Shown here in pieces: positions 19,640 through 29,959 of a stretch of 37,735 nucleotides of DNA. The DNA lies in assembly GCA_003427395.1 (NCBI GenBank), contig BFEA01000032.1, forward strand, positions 3,911,382-3,949,116, read 5' to 3'. Source of the DNA: Chara braunii (taxonomy: Eukaryota; Streptophyta; Charophyceae; Charales; Characeae). The translations under genes and the position numbers were made by a program. The first letter of the stretch is position 1, and each line of letters begins with the position of its first letter. The notes under the pieces were generated by a model that was given only the letters and a program-made list of their open reading frames with translations, was not told where the DNA came from and made no database searches.

Positions 19640-20860
19640 CACCACTTAGACCTCGGCACCTGACTGACTGGACCTAGGACTCAATCTAAGGACCACGCAA
19701 TCCAGGTAGGATCCTGTCAACTAGGGTCTCTAGCCTAATCCTACTCTAAGGCTGTCACTACAGGAATTATTGCTGATCAGGAGGCATTTAAGGAGATCCC
19801 CCGTAACTCCTCAGGAATTATTTAACATCGCAGATAGGACGACGCGATCAGCAAGCCCTCTCAAGACTTAGACAGCCCGTTGTGCAGCCCACAGCTCGGA
19901 TTTTGGGCCTACCGTGCCACACCGAGCAGCCCGCCGGTCAGTACCGGTCCTTGGGAGGGTTCGTGTCCTCCGGGTTAGTCGAGTCGTCAGACACGGCCTT
20001 TGGCCCTACTCAGCCCGTGTAGGTTTGGTCAACAAGGCTCTATCCTTCATACATGGAGTTCCTACCACCTAGACAGAAGAGACTCAATGCAGAAAGAAGA
20101 GACAGACAAACTCAACCGGTACCATAGGGTGAGTGCACATCCATAGGGCGAAGGGATAAGCTGAGCGTTTGGCGAGAATATACCAGCTCCAACTTGGTCA
20201 GAATCGTGGTCAGCAACCCCGGTCAACGTCTTGGTCAACGTTTGGTCAACGTTGTTCAAACCCTCGATCAACGCTCCAGTCAACCCTGGTCAACGCCTGA
20301 GTCAACGCCCAAAGCAACGTCGGTCAACCCCTAGGTCAACACCTTGGTCAACCTTCAACTCGGCTATGGCTGCCGACACTTTCTCTCCCTCACGCCCTCA
20401 CTTCTCTTTCCCCTTCCTTTCTTCGTCCTTGCTTTTTTTTCTCTCCTCACACTGGCTATATCTTTCCTTCCTCTTCGTCGTCCCTCCTTCCTCTTCGTCG
20501 TCCCTCCTTCCTCTTCCTCAGCTACGACTTCTTCTCACTTCTCGGTCTCTCCCTCCTTTCTCATTCGTCTTCCTCCCTCCTTTACTCGTCTTTTTTCTTC
20601 TTCTCCATGTCCGAGCTCTACGGCTATGGTCGCCTTCTTCTTCCTTGGACCGCACAACCATACCACGAGCCTGCAAAGTCAGTCTCAGTTTCTACTCAGT
20701 AGCCCCCAAACGAGGAAAGACAATGGTCCAGGACACAACCCATAGAAAGAGACTTCATAGCCAAGGTACTCAAAAAAGGATGCCGCTTAAGAGCTTACAT
20801 CGTACAGTGCTAGTCAACACAGATACACAACAGTACAAGACCAATTAAAATAGTCAGGGT
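19640..20860 (-). other. Presumed element 2 leader or diverged 5' LTR
   Basis: No gene. Minus-strand bases 19835-19770 match 28150-28210 almost exactly (CTATCTGCGA through GCCTCCTGATCAG), linking this leader to element 3. A GTCAAC array lies at 20222-20352, and a pyrimidine-rich tract runs from 20370 to 20660. No TGAAACGG LTR start was found. Confidence 0.55.
20222..20352 (-). promoter_or_regulatory. Array of nine W-box motifs
   Basis: GTCAAC occurs nine times (20222, 20234, 20245, 20279, 20289, 20301, 20323, 20335, 20347). On the minus strand each reads GTTGAC followed by C or T, i.e. TTGAC[C/T], the WRKY-factor W box. Three further units are degenerate. The spacing is 10-13 bases for most. 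If this is part of an element 2 promoter, it may tie transcription to stress signalling; that is inference. Confidence 0.65.
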
Positions 20861-21079
20861 TTAGGACCTTACGGATTCTTACCACCCCGAGGAACAGCCA
20901 AAAGATAAGGCCACGAGAGAGACCAGCAAAGAAGGTTAACACACCACACCAGCAGTTCTAGCAAGTATTGCCAATCAGGCGGCCCATTTGACCGAGAGGA
21001 GCAGGTCGTGGTGACCAGACGAGCCCAGCAAAAGTATTCGGAATAAGCACCAAGGACAGCAACAGTTTTGAATAGGCTA

Positions 21080-21300
21080 ACTTGGGCAGGGGTGAAGTTC
21101 AGTACATCCTTCCTCAAATCAATGTTGGCTTCTGGGCTTCCACACCAGAAGGGGGAGGAGTGTGCGTGAGTATCCATTGTAAATCTCTGAGTTGCCAGGG
21201 GAATAGGAACCGGACTGATGCTCCCCAGAATGTAAAAGGAGCCGGAACCCTAAGGTTCTGTTCAATTTTTTTAAAACAAAAAGGAATAACGACTCCAAAA
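21080..21300. repeat. Dispersed repeat R, copy 1
   Basis: Shares with 23720-23925 the succession CTAACTT.GGCAGGGGTGA, GGGGGAGGAGTGTG.GTGAGTAT, GCCAG.GGAATAGGAACC, CCCCAGAATG, AAGGAGCC and AAGGTTCTGTT. The copies are diverged. It may be a short interspersed element; no clear pol III boxes were found. Confidence 0.6.
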
Positions 21301-21426
21301 TAAGCCAACACATCAAGATCTCTATGATCTCCAGTATGCAGAGGATGGGGTGGACGGAGAGAGAAGCGAGAGAGAGGGATGGGGGGGGAGAGAGAGAGGT
21401 AGAGAGAATTCCTTTGGGAGAATCAC

Positions 21427-21641
21427 CTGTATTCCCTGAGATAGATACATCAGGCCTCCACATTCTGCATAAATGATGCCTCCAACCGTTGCGAAGGCCC
21501 GAACAGCGTACATCAAGCGCGTATTCTGTGACAGCTCCTCTGCATGAAGCTCAGGATATCCCCCACCGAAGTAGATTGCATCAAGCTGCCCAGGAAGTGG
21601 ATCCTTCAAAGGTGAGAAAAAGACAAGCTCAGCCCCAGCAT
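21427..21641 (-). CDS. cbiA/cobB: Cobyrinate a,c-diamide synthase-like, glutaminase exon
   Basis: Third visible exon (215 nt). It follows an acceptor, TTTTGTCAG, and ends before a donor, CAG|GTGATT. Split codon G|AT joins exon 24592-24079 in phase 1. It encodes [33 protein letters not shown] and [14 protein letters not shown]. This is the class I (triad) glutamine amidotransferase domain; the Cys in AECGG is the family's nucleophile that frees ammonia from glutamine to amidate side chains a and c of the corrin ring. The remaining part with the catalytic His (family motif near a GHEFHYS-like stretch) is not found downstream, so the C-terminal exon lies outside the window, beyond the retroelements, or is lost. 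Confidence 0.9.
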
Positions 21642-21784
21642 CTGACAAAAGAGTCAAAGAATACAAAACAAACAAACGAACATATACGTCACTGTCAAGA
21701 CTGTACTTGATAAAAAACACAGGTGGCTGTGTGACAGGATAAAGCTTCAGAAGATAGCGAAGACAGTCCTATTGTAAAGCAGGG

Positions 21785-21960
21785 GTAGAGCATTGCTAAA
21801 TCCTCCAAATTTGGGTAGTAATCAATGCCGCTGTCCTAGAGGATCTCTCGACCGTAATGGGGAGAAGCGTCGAGTGAGTACTTCTGATATAAGGGACGCT
21901 GGACTCAATTTCCAGCATTTTTAATACAAAAACAGATTCCCAAAAAAAAAAAGGATTGAG
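21785..21960. repeat. Dispersed repeat R, diverged copy
   Basis: CGACCGTAATGGGGAGAAGCG...GTGAGTA matches the core of the copy at 23765-23800; the rest is weak. It is followed by an A-run. Confidence 0.4.
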
Positions 21961-22224
21961 ATTCACCAACAGTGACGCACCACGATACAAAGTACTCTCT
22001 GAGCACAAGTCACCATGCAGAACGGCTGAACCACTATCATAAGTTGTGCAGTGAAGGCAACAAGGCCATGTGGCTGAATAATGCTCGCATGCAGAGTCAT
22101 GAAAATTTTAACGGAATCAGATGTTCAGAGCTACACCGTTTAAGAAAGAACGGAAAAAAGAGTTGCCTGGCAAATCTACATTGATTCTCTTAAAAGTTAA
22201 AACTTAATTTACCGGCTCACAAAC

Positions 22225-22402
22225 GGCAGCTTCTGCAATGTTAGAGGGAGTCCGAAATGGAGTCCACAATGTCATGTAAACACTGAGTTCTGCTTTTGAA
22301 GCAGTCCCAAGAGCCGGCAGATTCTGCAATGTTAGAGGGAGTCCGAAATGGAGTCTACAATGTCATGTAAACACTGAGTTCTGCTTTTGAAGCAGCCCCA
22401 AG
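22225..22402. repeat. 91-bp tandem duplication
   Basis: Units 22225-22315 and 22316-22402 are nearly identical (GGCAG.TTCTGCAATGTTAG through TTTTGAAGCAG.CCC), with three or four differences. A recent local duplication in the intron. Confidence 0.92.
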
Positions 22403-22507
22403 TTCTCTTCCCACTTGATTCTCTTCAAACCCACCAAACCTATCCGCTTCTATGAGCCATCACCTCATCCTGTGGGGATAGCCGAAGAACCCAGGTAAGA
22501 CCACCCA

Positions 22508-22590
22508 GCAGATGTGGCTGACTGGTACACATGTAACTCTTGATGAGCAGATCATGAGTTCAAATCCTGAGGTAAAGAGAAAAATAAAAG
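22508..22590 (+). repeat. tRNA-like sequence, probable SINE or tRNA relic
   Basis: A perfect A box, TGGCTGACTGG (22515-22525), and a B-box-like AGTTCAAATCC (22557-22567) lie at the spacing of a tRNA. An A-rich stretch follows. The stems for an acceptor and anticodon do not pair well, so an intact tRNA is unlikely. Confidence 0.5.
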
Positions 22591-23641
22591 GCAAGATTTA
22601 TACCAGTCACCTATGCTATGTCCGACACTTGATTGCACTTACTGTGGAATGATCACATGCCGCTTTGATCCATTTGCTTGATAAATGGCTTGCACACAGA
22701 AGGCTAAACTAAGACTCTACCAAGACCCAAGCCGCAAAGATCAAGCATCTCAAGCGCACTAATAGCGTGCACAGGTTTGTGTGTCCCGAGGAAGAAGGAA
22801 GAGGAAGGAATCCACGCCTCCCAACTATGAGAGCCATTTCAGCATACCAAACAGCATACAACCCTCCCCTTCTTATCGGAGGAAACCATGTTTCAGGTTT
22901 TCGGAATTAGACAGTGGTTGAGTAGACAAGCATTTGTCGCCTTGCCCTATCAGATATCACCCAATCCCTTATCATGTGGGCAGGGCTGTGGTGGGTCCTA
23001 CCAATGGAACAAAAATGTTTCAGAAGGGAACAAAAGGAATCAGCAGTAACATTACATTTATTCTGTTACATCATGTCTATTGCCGATTTACATCAAGAAG
23101 GGTCCCTCAAACTTGCTTAACATTGAACTCCATTGAAGTCCATTAGAACAAGTTTTCATGCCCGCCACTAGCAAGAACATTTGCTTGCTCTTCTCTGTTG
23201 AATTCAACTAAAACCACCACAAAGCAAGTACTGTGCATATCAGAAATCGAAAACCATATAACTCGTACAGAGAGCATCCACGACTCTAGCTCAAAAAAAC
23301 AGGCAAGATCCCCCAAGGATCTAAGTCTACACAGTCTGGGCCGAGGATGCTGTTAATTCGTGGTCAGTCTAGGATTTGGGGCTTTAGCAAGGCCAGCCCT
23401 GAAAAGGTTAAGAGGGGTGATGCTTCATACTACTCTAGTTGTCTAAGTAAACCTGACAGCCCAACAGCTGAGAGGAGTAAGTACGAGACAGGGCCACTAG
23501 GGTTTAGGGTTTTAGCAAAATGTCAGTAAGTAGCCAAGATAGCAGCCCCACTATTTCAGGTAAATCTGACAGGCAAATCTGACAGGCAAGTAGCTGCTAT
23601 GGCTCTCATAAGTAAGTTACAAAAACAGAGATAATAGTAGC

Positions 23642-23725
23642 CAGGTTAGCAACCATAATCAAAAGTAAGTCATGCAGGCTAGGCAGGTTAGCAACCATAA
23701 TCAAAAGTAAGTCATGCAGGCTAAC
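23642..23725. repeat. 42-bp tandem duplication
   Basis: CAGGTTAGCAACCATAATC... occurs at 23642 and again at 23684 without visible differences over about 40 bases. Confidence 0.9.
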
Positions 23726-23925
23726 TTAGGCAGGGGTGAGGGGTGGTACAATGGTGTCACTTGGGGGTCTCAACCGTAATGGGGAGGAGCGTGTGTGAGT
23801 ATTCGTAATCCTTTTGACTTGCCAGTGGAATAGGAACCAGAATTAGGCGCCCCAGAATGGGAAGGAGCCAGAGCCACAAGGTTCTGTTTTTCCCCACCCC
23901 CCCTTAAACAAAAAGAAAACCAAAT
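23720..23925. repeat. Dispersed repeat R, copy 2
   Basis: Second good copy of the repeat at 21080-21300, ending near a C-run and AAAC. Read in the minus direction it contains GGTTCCTATTCC, which only loosely resembles a B box. Confidence 0.6.
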
Positions 23926-24078
23926 GAGCAGTACAGGAAAAGAAGTGGAGGTAACGAGTCACACATGAGAGGGAAAGAAGAGGAGGTAACGAGTCACACA
24001 GAAGAGGGAACAGTGAGAGAGATGGAGAGAGAGGTGTCTTAATAAAGAGAACAATGGACATGTCAAACCCTAGCCTAC

Positions 24079-24592
24079 CTTCAAGGAGAGCAAGGTTTTC
24101 ATGGTAATAGAAGCAGAAGGCGGCATCCTTTGCAACACCTATCCGCACACTACGCCTTTGGCTGTTAAGAGCACCAACAGTCTGTTGGTGGGTTTGCAAG
24201 GTGATCATCTGCTGCTGGGGCTGCTGGGGCTGCTCATGATGATTATGATGATTATGATGATGATTCTGGGAAGGGTCATGGTGATGAACATGATTTTGAT
24301 GATGATGATGATGATGATGATAAGAATTTGGCACTGGCGGAAGAGCACGGAGTCCCTGATCAGTTGCCGCGAGCTGAAGGATTGCATCCAGGTCCACATG
24401 AAGCTCCATCAGGTCAGCCAGCCGTGCTATGTAGTCTGCAGATATGCCCTGGTCGTCAGGCATATGGAGGCCCAAATGCCGCTCAGGAATGTTGATACCC
24501 GGTGTTCTTGGCACGCCACCCAGCACTGTCACACCAACGTTCGCTCCCTCTACCGCCTCTCGAAGCCATGCACTGTGAGCAGGACCACCTAC
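24079..24592 (-). CDS. cbiA/cobB: Cobyrinate a,c-diamide synthase-like, middle exon
   Basis: Second visible exon (514 nt, 171 codons plus one base). The acceptor GTGCAG|GTAGG at 24592 joins in phase 0 to exon 32236-31981, giving FNK-VGG; the donor GAAG|GTAGGC follows 24079. It encodes the end of the ATP-binding domain (HSAWLREAVEG, VLGGVPR, PERHLGLHMPDDQG, HVDLDAILQLA) and the start of the second domain (RIGVAKDAAFCFYYHENLALLE). The middle ATP-domain motifs agree with the family. Between the domains sits an unusual His/Gln-rich insert (24178-24322). Reading frame and splice phases are clean, arguing for a working gene. Confidence 0.92.
24178..24322 (-). other. His-rich and Gln-rich linker inside cbiA/cobB
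   Basis: About 18 His in 28 residues, beginning with seven in a row (24235-24322), followed by a Gln-rich stretch (24178-24234). It lies exactly between the ATP-binding and amidotransferase domains. DNA repeats of ATG/ATT (in + sense) explain its growth. Metal binding is possible but only inference. Confidence 0.88.
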
Positions 24593-24762
24593 CTGCACGT
24601 CCATGAAAACAAACCACAAAACGCTCTTTCAGGACAGCAGAGTGTCTTTTCAATGACGCGGACCAGGCACCATACCTCGCTGTGTCAAAAATCTGCTGCC
24701 TACACATGAATTCAAGACAAACCGCAAAACACTCTTCAGAAGAGTAGAACTCTCTTGTCGAT

Positions 24763-24905
24763 GTCCTTCCCGACATTCGTTAAAAATTGGGACGGTACAG
24801 AGAAAGATTAGTATGGCCCCTGAGAAAGGATGACACACATAGGTTGAGAAATGCTCCGAATTATTGGAAAAGTCTGAATTTCGGCGAAAAACAGAAAAAA
24901 AAAAA
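24763..24905 (+). pseudogene. U6 snRNA-like copy A with A-rich tail
   Basis: Aligns along nearly all of U6: a 5' stem-like GTCCTTCCCGACAT, then AAATTGGGACGGTACAGAGAAAGATTAG, TGGCCCCTGAGAAAGGATGACACACAT and GAGAAATG. The ACAGAGA box is kept, but the AGC triad reads AGT. There is no T-run terminator and no upstream plant USE/TATA; instead an A-rich tail follows at 24890-24905. A retroposed pseudogene in the intron of cbiA/cobB is most likely. Confidence 0.8.
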
Positions 24906-25341
24906 CACTCTCCTTTCAACAGCAGGACGGTTATCGCTGCTCTTTGAACAACCAGCGTAATTCACTGTGGCAGAGTTTGCGGCATGTGCTATCTGGGAGG
25001 TAGGTTGCTTGGTACCTCGCTACTTCTTTTCTTTTTTTTTTCCAAAAGCATGGGCCCCTTCTATTGTGGGGGCCATCAGTACGGTCGCTCATCACCCGTG
25101 AGAGAAGGGGATAGCCCAATACCCCCCGCCGCCCGAGACACTCTGCGGGGGGAGCTGAATGGGGCGCCCCCATGGTAACCATCCGCATACCCTCTTCACG
25201 GGGGCACATAATGGCCGGGAAATGGATCTACGTACCCAGACTCCCATTACACGTGCCACGGGAGGGGGAAGCCCCAGTCCCATGGGGTGCCTATCCGGTC
25301 GCCACGCCTTGGAATCGTTCCTCGTATGTCCCAGCTCTCAT

Positions 25342-25935
25342 ACACCCCTCATTTTAATTCACCAGTTCCCCTGCTTTTCTGATACCATCACCTTTCTCCC
25401 CTTCTTTACCTATGCCATCCCTTATCTCCTCATTCTTACCCATACTTCCTAAACCTCACAATGCTTCCTACATTCATTTAGTTCTGGAGCCCCCAAGCCT
25501 ATAGCTGATCCATGGTCCTTGTGGGATCCTCTTACATTTCCCTTATGCACCATATCTCCCAACGATCCAGTTTATTATTAGCCTGTGCGACCCCGCCCAT
25601 TTCTACCTCAGCTGGCATTCATCCCTGCTACCCTATTACACCCCTCATTTCAATTCACCAGTTCCCCTGCCTTTCTGATACCATCACCTTTCTCCCCTTC
25701 TTTACCTATGCCATCCCTTATCTCCTCATTCTTACCCATACTTCCTAAGCCTCACAATGCTTCCTACATTCATTCTAGTTCTGGAGGCCCCAAGCCTATA
25801 GCTGATCCATGGTCCTTGTGGGATCCTCTTACATTTCCCTTATGCACCACTTCTCCCAACGATCCAGTTTATTGTTAGCCTGTGCCACCCCGCCCATTTC
25901 TACCTCGGCTGGCATTCATCCCTTGCTACCCTATT
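25342..25935. repeat. 296-bp tandem duplication
   Basis: Units 25342-25637 and 25638-about 25933 are nearly identical (both begin ACACCCCTCATTT.AATTCACCAG and include CCATGGTCCTTGTGGGATCC). The pyrimidine-rich unit has no recognised function. Confidence 0.93.
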
Positions 25936-26499
25936 AAGGTTACACCTACGCCGGCCATCTAACCTAGCTAACGGACCCAGGTCAGTCTACTGTAAACTAC
26001 CGCCGAGAGTCTACCCAATCTCCCTGCATAGTAGTTCTCGAGGTCTGTTCTTTGGTAGGGTAGCGCCACATGTCAGGGCACCTGTGGTATAATTTCTTGT
26101 AGCGCGGATATTGAGAAAACAGTGAGTGGCGACACTTCGATGTTCAGGGTGAGATCCTGGGTAGAGGAGTAGACTTGACTTTGTGTCTGGGCAGACCCAC
26201 CATGGCTGTGTCATCTTCGTTTCATGTTTTGAGCTTGGATTAGCGTGTGTGCGGTGTCCCGGGAAATGATTCTGAATTGTTCAAGAACTGTGTGGTGATT
26301 TCTTTGAAGAAGGAAAATTTGTTTTTCATGTGTTTGGTGCGACTCCCATATCTGCACACATGTATGGACATGGATGAGGCATGAGCGAAAGTCTCCTTGC
26401 CAGTGGCTTTGTTTCTTGTCCCCCACTTGCCCCTTCTTCCACGTTTATCTTTCCTTTGTGTTCCTCCTGCGAGGATCTGGGTCCTCAGCAGGCCTAAGG

Positions 26500-27466
26500 G
26501 GCCCCGGTTGCAGTGGTGCCCGCCCTAAGTGAAGGCGGGCCTAACTTATCACAAGAGGCCTTTGACTGTCAATTTCATATTTGGGGTCCAGGCAGTTGCG
26601 ACACGCCAGTTAGTTGAGTGAAACACAGGCCGAGCAACCAAGACATTTCCACGGCCTTCTGGGCCTCTCCGAANCATGCAGGCCCTGGACGAGAAACNCA
26701 GCCTCATACACTNACAGTTGGGAGGCCCAACCGAAAGAGGCCCAGTAGCTGCAAAGTAGCACGCAGCATCCTGGGGCCTACCGGAAGCTTCTGGGCCCAG
26801 GCCAAGTCCAGCCAGGCTGCGAAGCAGGCAGGCTCTTTCCATATAGGAAAGAGCTCGCCACTCTCAGCCTCATTCAGGCACTCGCATGCTAGCGGCAGCG
26901 CTGCTGGAGCAAAGGGTCGTGGGCTGCTGCTGGCGCTAAGAGGCGAGGTGCAGCACGTGCAGTCGTGCAGGGAAGAAGGGCGCTGCTGAGGGCAGCGCCA
27001 TAGCCCAGCCACCATAGCTGGTGGGCTTGGACTAGAGTGAGGCGCATGAGTGGTCTTCCGGTGTGAGGGAGGAAGACGTGGGTGTAAAGTCAGGGAAGGG
27101 TGAAGGATGATGATGATGATGATGTGAGGGCACATACCTTGTATTGGCGATGGTCTGCATTTGGGCGACATCTTCAAGTACTTCGGGTTGCCGCTGATGT
27201 CAACAGTTGCATTGTCAATTAGTAGGCTGATCGTAGCTGTGTAGGAGTAGGCTGGGCGCTGAGCGCCAAGTAGGAGTGTGAAGGGACTGGACTCTTGTGT
27301 TGTTGGCGGAGAGAGAAAGCTCTCCTTGACATTGGTTTTCAGTACTACGAACCTCCATTGGTGTATTATTGGCGCAATGCTGCTCTCTGGACACGGTGTG
27401 ACTATCTGGCTTTCAATGTGACGGTGTTATCTGAAATTGTCATCTCGCTGTTGCTCATTTTCCTTG
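26500..27466 (+). repeat. Probable 5' LTR of element 3 (left end uncertain)
   Basis: The right part, 27290-27466, recurs at 30975-31151 with about 94% identity, and a primer site follows at 27472. The left end is not defined, because the second copy is truncated at 30975. Ns at 26674, 26698 and 26713. ATG/GAT repeats at 27107-27124. Confidence 0.6.
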
Positions 27467-27471
27467 AAATT

Positions 27472-27483
27472 TGGTATCGGAGC
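27472..27483 (+). other. Primer binding site of element 3
   Basis: TGGTATCGGAGC, identical to the site of element 1, although the LTR before it is unrelated. Confidence 0.85.
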
Positions 27484-28432
27484 TGGTTCATATTGCGCTT
27501 CATTGGTTCTTCGCAATAGCTGTTCGGTGCTTCGCATGAGGTGCGGGGCAGTGATAAGGCTTGGGCGTTGAACGTAGGGCGGCCCAGGGTCGTGTGGGCG
27601 CACCAGGAAGCCATGTGGTGACATACGGGTTGTATGCTGGATGATGACAGCTCGCTGATGTGGCATATTAAGCCGAGGTGGAACTGCATTCTGCTGTTGG
27701 TTGTCCCGAGGCAAAGACCGGTCATCATAAATGCACATCAGGTTGCCGGTGAGAAATCTGTGGTTGGGGGCAGCATTATGAGGTACGTTGCTCTCATCCT
27801 TATCTACCCTCTTCATTACTTCTTACCGTGAGGAAGTGAGTCTTGTCTTGAGAGTCCTCTTGTGAGGTGTCGCGAGCGCTCAACCTTGAGAGTCGACATT
27901 CTTCCTGGGCAGCAAGCTGGTGGGAGACGGGCGAAGCCTCTGAAGGGCCCTGGACGAAGCACTCGGGTCATGGTCACCATGCCAACCCGCTGGGACTAGT
28001 ACATGCATGCTTTGCCGCAAGTCCTTGGTTCTGCTGCTTGCACAATAGAGGTCATGCAGGGCATGCCAGCCCTTTGAACAGACGCTTACCAGACCGTCTT
28101 TAAATATTTCTGGCAGGGACTCGATGTTGACTCTGGCTGTGATCGGCGTCCTATCTGCGACGTTAAATAATTCCTGAGGAGTTACGGGGGATCTCCTTAA
28201 ATGCCTCCTGATCAGCCAGATCAAACTGGGTGTAAGGCTCATTGCATGCGAGGGTAAATAATGTGCAGGGGCTGGCAGGTTCGGCGTTGACTTGGGGCAC
28301 AGGGGCGGGCTGGATTGCACACCTTCAGACACGCTGCTCAACCAGATGCTCAGGGCGTTGACACAAAGTGACAACTCAAGAAAGATACAGGGGAAGGGGG
28401 GATTCCGGTAACTGTTCACAGTGGCAATCATT

Positions 28433-28486
28433 AGACAATCTGCCATCCAGTATACATCTAGACAATCTGCCATCCAGTATACATCT
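28433..28486. repeat. 27-bp tandem duplication in the element 3 leader
   Basis: TAGACAATCTGCCATCCAG... occurs twice in a row with no visible difference. Confidence 0.9.
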
Positions 28487-28774
28487 CCAACAGGAGATAT
28501 TATTTTTATTTTTGATTATTTAGTTGTTACAGACTTGACTAACAACTGATAGACAGCTGCAGACAGATCAGTTCTTTGCTGCACTGCAATCTGTTCTAGA
28601 GTAATCTAAAAATAGATGTGATATTTCCTGTAGGACCTGACATTAGTTGTTACTACATCACCTAACTGTTTCTGTTCAGGCCGACCGAAATTAGTCGTTA
28701 TTTGTACTCGGTTGTGTGTCAGGCTAAGGTAGGATTCAGTGTGGATTCTAGTTTAGATCACACACACTGTATTC

Positions 28775-29386
28775 ATGAGTGATGCAAGCACTAGTGAGCA
28801 GGAGTTGTTAGTGGACGACCGTAGGACTACTCGTAGAACTGCTCGTAGTCGACCCTTGACTTTCCTAGAGCTAGGTCCAGGAGACGAGAGGAGACTGCGG
28901 AGAGAGGCTAGAGAGAGAGCAGCGGCAAGAAGAGTGAGGGTGGCTGAGGATAGCGCCAGGTCTAGAACTATAGCTAGTACCGGTACTACCATGGCTACTT
29001 CCTCTACCGTGCCGCAGGCTTCTTCACAGGCCATTTCCTCAGGAGTTGGTCAGAGTGGTTTTCAGGGGTCCATTAGCCAGAGTGCTGGCTTGCGAGTCAG
29101 CCAGCAGACTCAACTCATGCCAGAGGATTATGAAATCCTCCAAGCAGAAGAACTTCAAGATGAGCTACAGCGGCAATTGGATGAGGCAGCAGAGAGGAGA
29201 AGAAAAGCAATCATGAGAAAAGCTAGACTAGGCAGTAGATTGCAGGAGTTAAGCAGATTAGAAGCACCAGATGAGTCAACACTTAACCCTGCGATACGAG
29301 CACTGCGCAACTCGCTCCAGTGTGTTGCGGAGACGCAGGTAGTTCAGCAGGAGGTGTTGGTTGAACTAGTGGCAGGCCAGAAATGA
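28775..29386 (+). pseudogene. gag: Gag N-terminus (element 3)
   Basis: Starts MSDASTSEQELLVDD at an ATG after CACACTGTATTC. Basic R-rich region, S/T/Q-rich linker, then a coiled coil with EILQAEELQDELQRQLDEAAE. It ends at TGA 29384-29386, but the frame stays open behind the stop and goes on into the next piece. Confidence 0.8.
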
Positions 29387-29959
29387 ATTCTGGCTGCATT
29401 GCAGGCTCCTCATCCATTGATGGGGCACCCTCAGTTTGCTATAGCTCCCAATTCGGTTGTGGGTCCATCAGGGACGCTGCCGTCGGTAGGGCCTTCTTTC
29501 TCGCCTATGTATGGCATGCCCCCTCTAGGTGGTTTTGTAGCAACTAGTGGTCCGGTTCATAGAGTCTCAGCCATACCATCGACGACAGTGGTTACTACAG
29601 TCCCACTGTCAAGTCAGGCCCAGGTTAGTGTGCAGCAACCTGTTTCGGTGGCTATGCAGCCGCTGCAGCAAGCCCCTGGGCCCATGCAGCCTATGCAATG
29701 GATGCCGAAAATACCCTTGCTGAGTCCTAAGCCCTTCTCCGGCGACAGGAAGAAGGACGAGGATTTGGATGCCTGGGTAAGGACGGTGCCTATCTATGTA
29801 AGGCACAAACTTACCAGGCCAGAGCAAGAAGTTGTTGTGGCTGCCTCCTTTTTAGAGGGGTCAGCAGTCCGTTGGTTGAATGGCCTAGTGCAGCAGGAGG
29901 GCTACAGTCAGAACTTCAATGCTTGGGCCCAGGCCCAGACATTGGAAGAGTTCGTATAG
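29387..29959 (+). pseudogene. gag: Gag middle (element 3)
   Basis: Same frame as 28775-29386. P/S/Q-rich, then the Gag core opening: KPFSGDRKKDEDLDAWV, and FLEGSAVRWLNGLV. It stops at TAG 29957-29959 (FV-stop-YRR) and then shifts frame near 30025. Confidence 0.82.

Larger units (their letters stand above)
21642..24078 (-). other. Intron between cbiA/cobB exons (2437 bp)
   Basis: Donor GAAG|GTAGGC at 24078, acceptor TCAG at 21642. It contains repeat R copies, a 91-bp tandem duplication (22225-22402), a tRNA-like sequence (22508-22590) and a 42-bp tandem duplication (23642-23725). No competing coding region was seen. Confidence 0.85.

Noticed and set aside
9711-21426. C-terminal exon of the corrin amidase
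   Set aside because: I looked on the minus strand for the family's late glutaminase motifs and found none; only retroelement and repeat sequence.
22508-22590. Functional tRNA gene
   Set aside because: Promoter boxes are good but the acceptor and anticodon stems do not pair.
24763-24905. Functional U6 gene
   Set aside because: AGC triad changed, no T-run terminator, no plant-type upstream elements seen, and an A-rich tail.
25342-25935. CRISPR-like or satellite array
   Set aside because: Only two units, no spacers; a simple tandem duplication.
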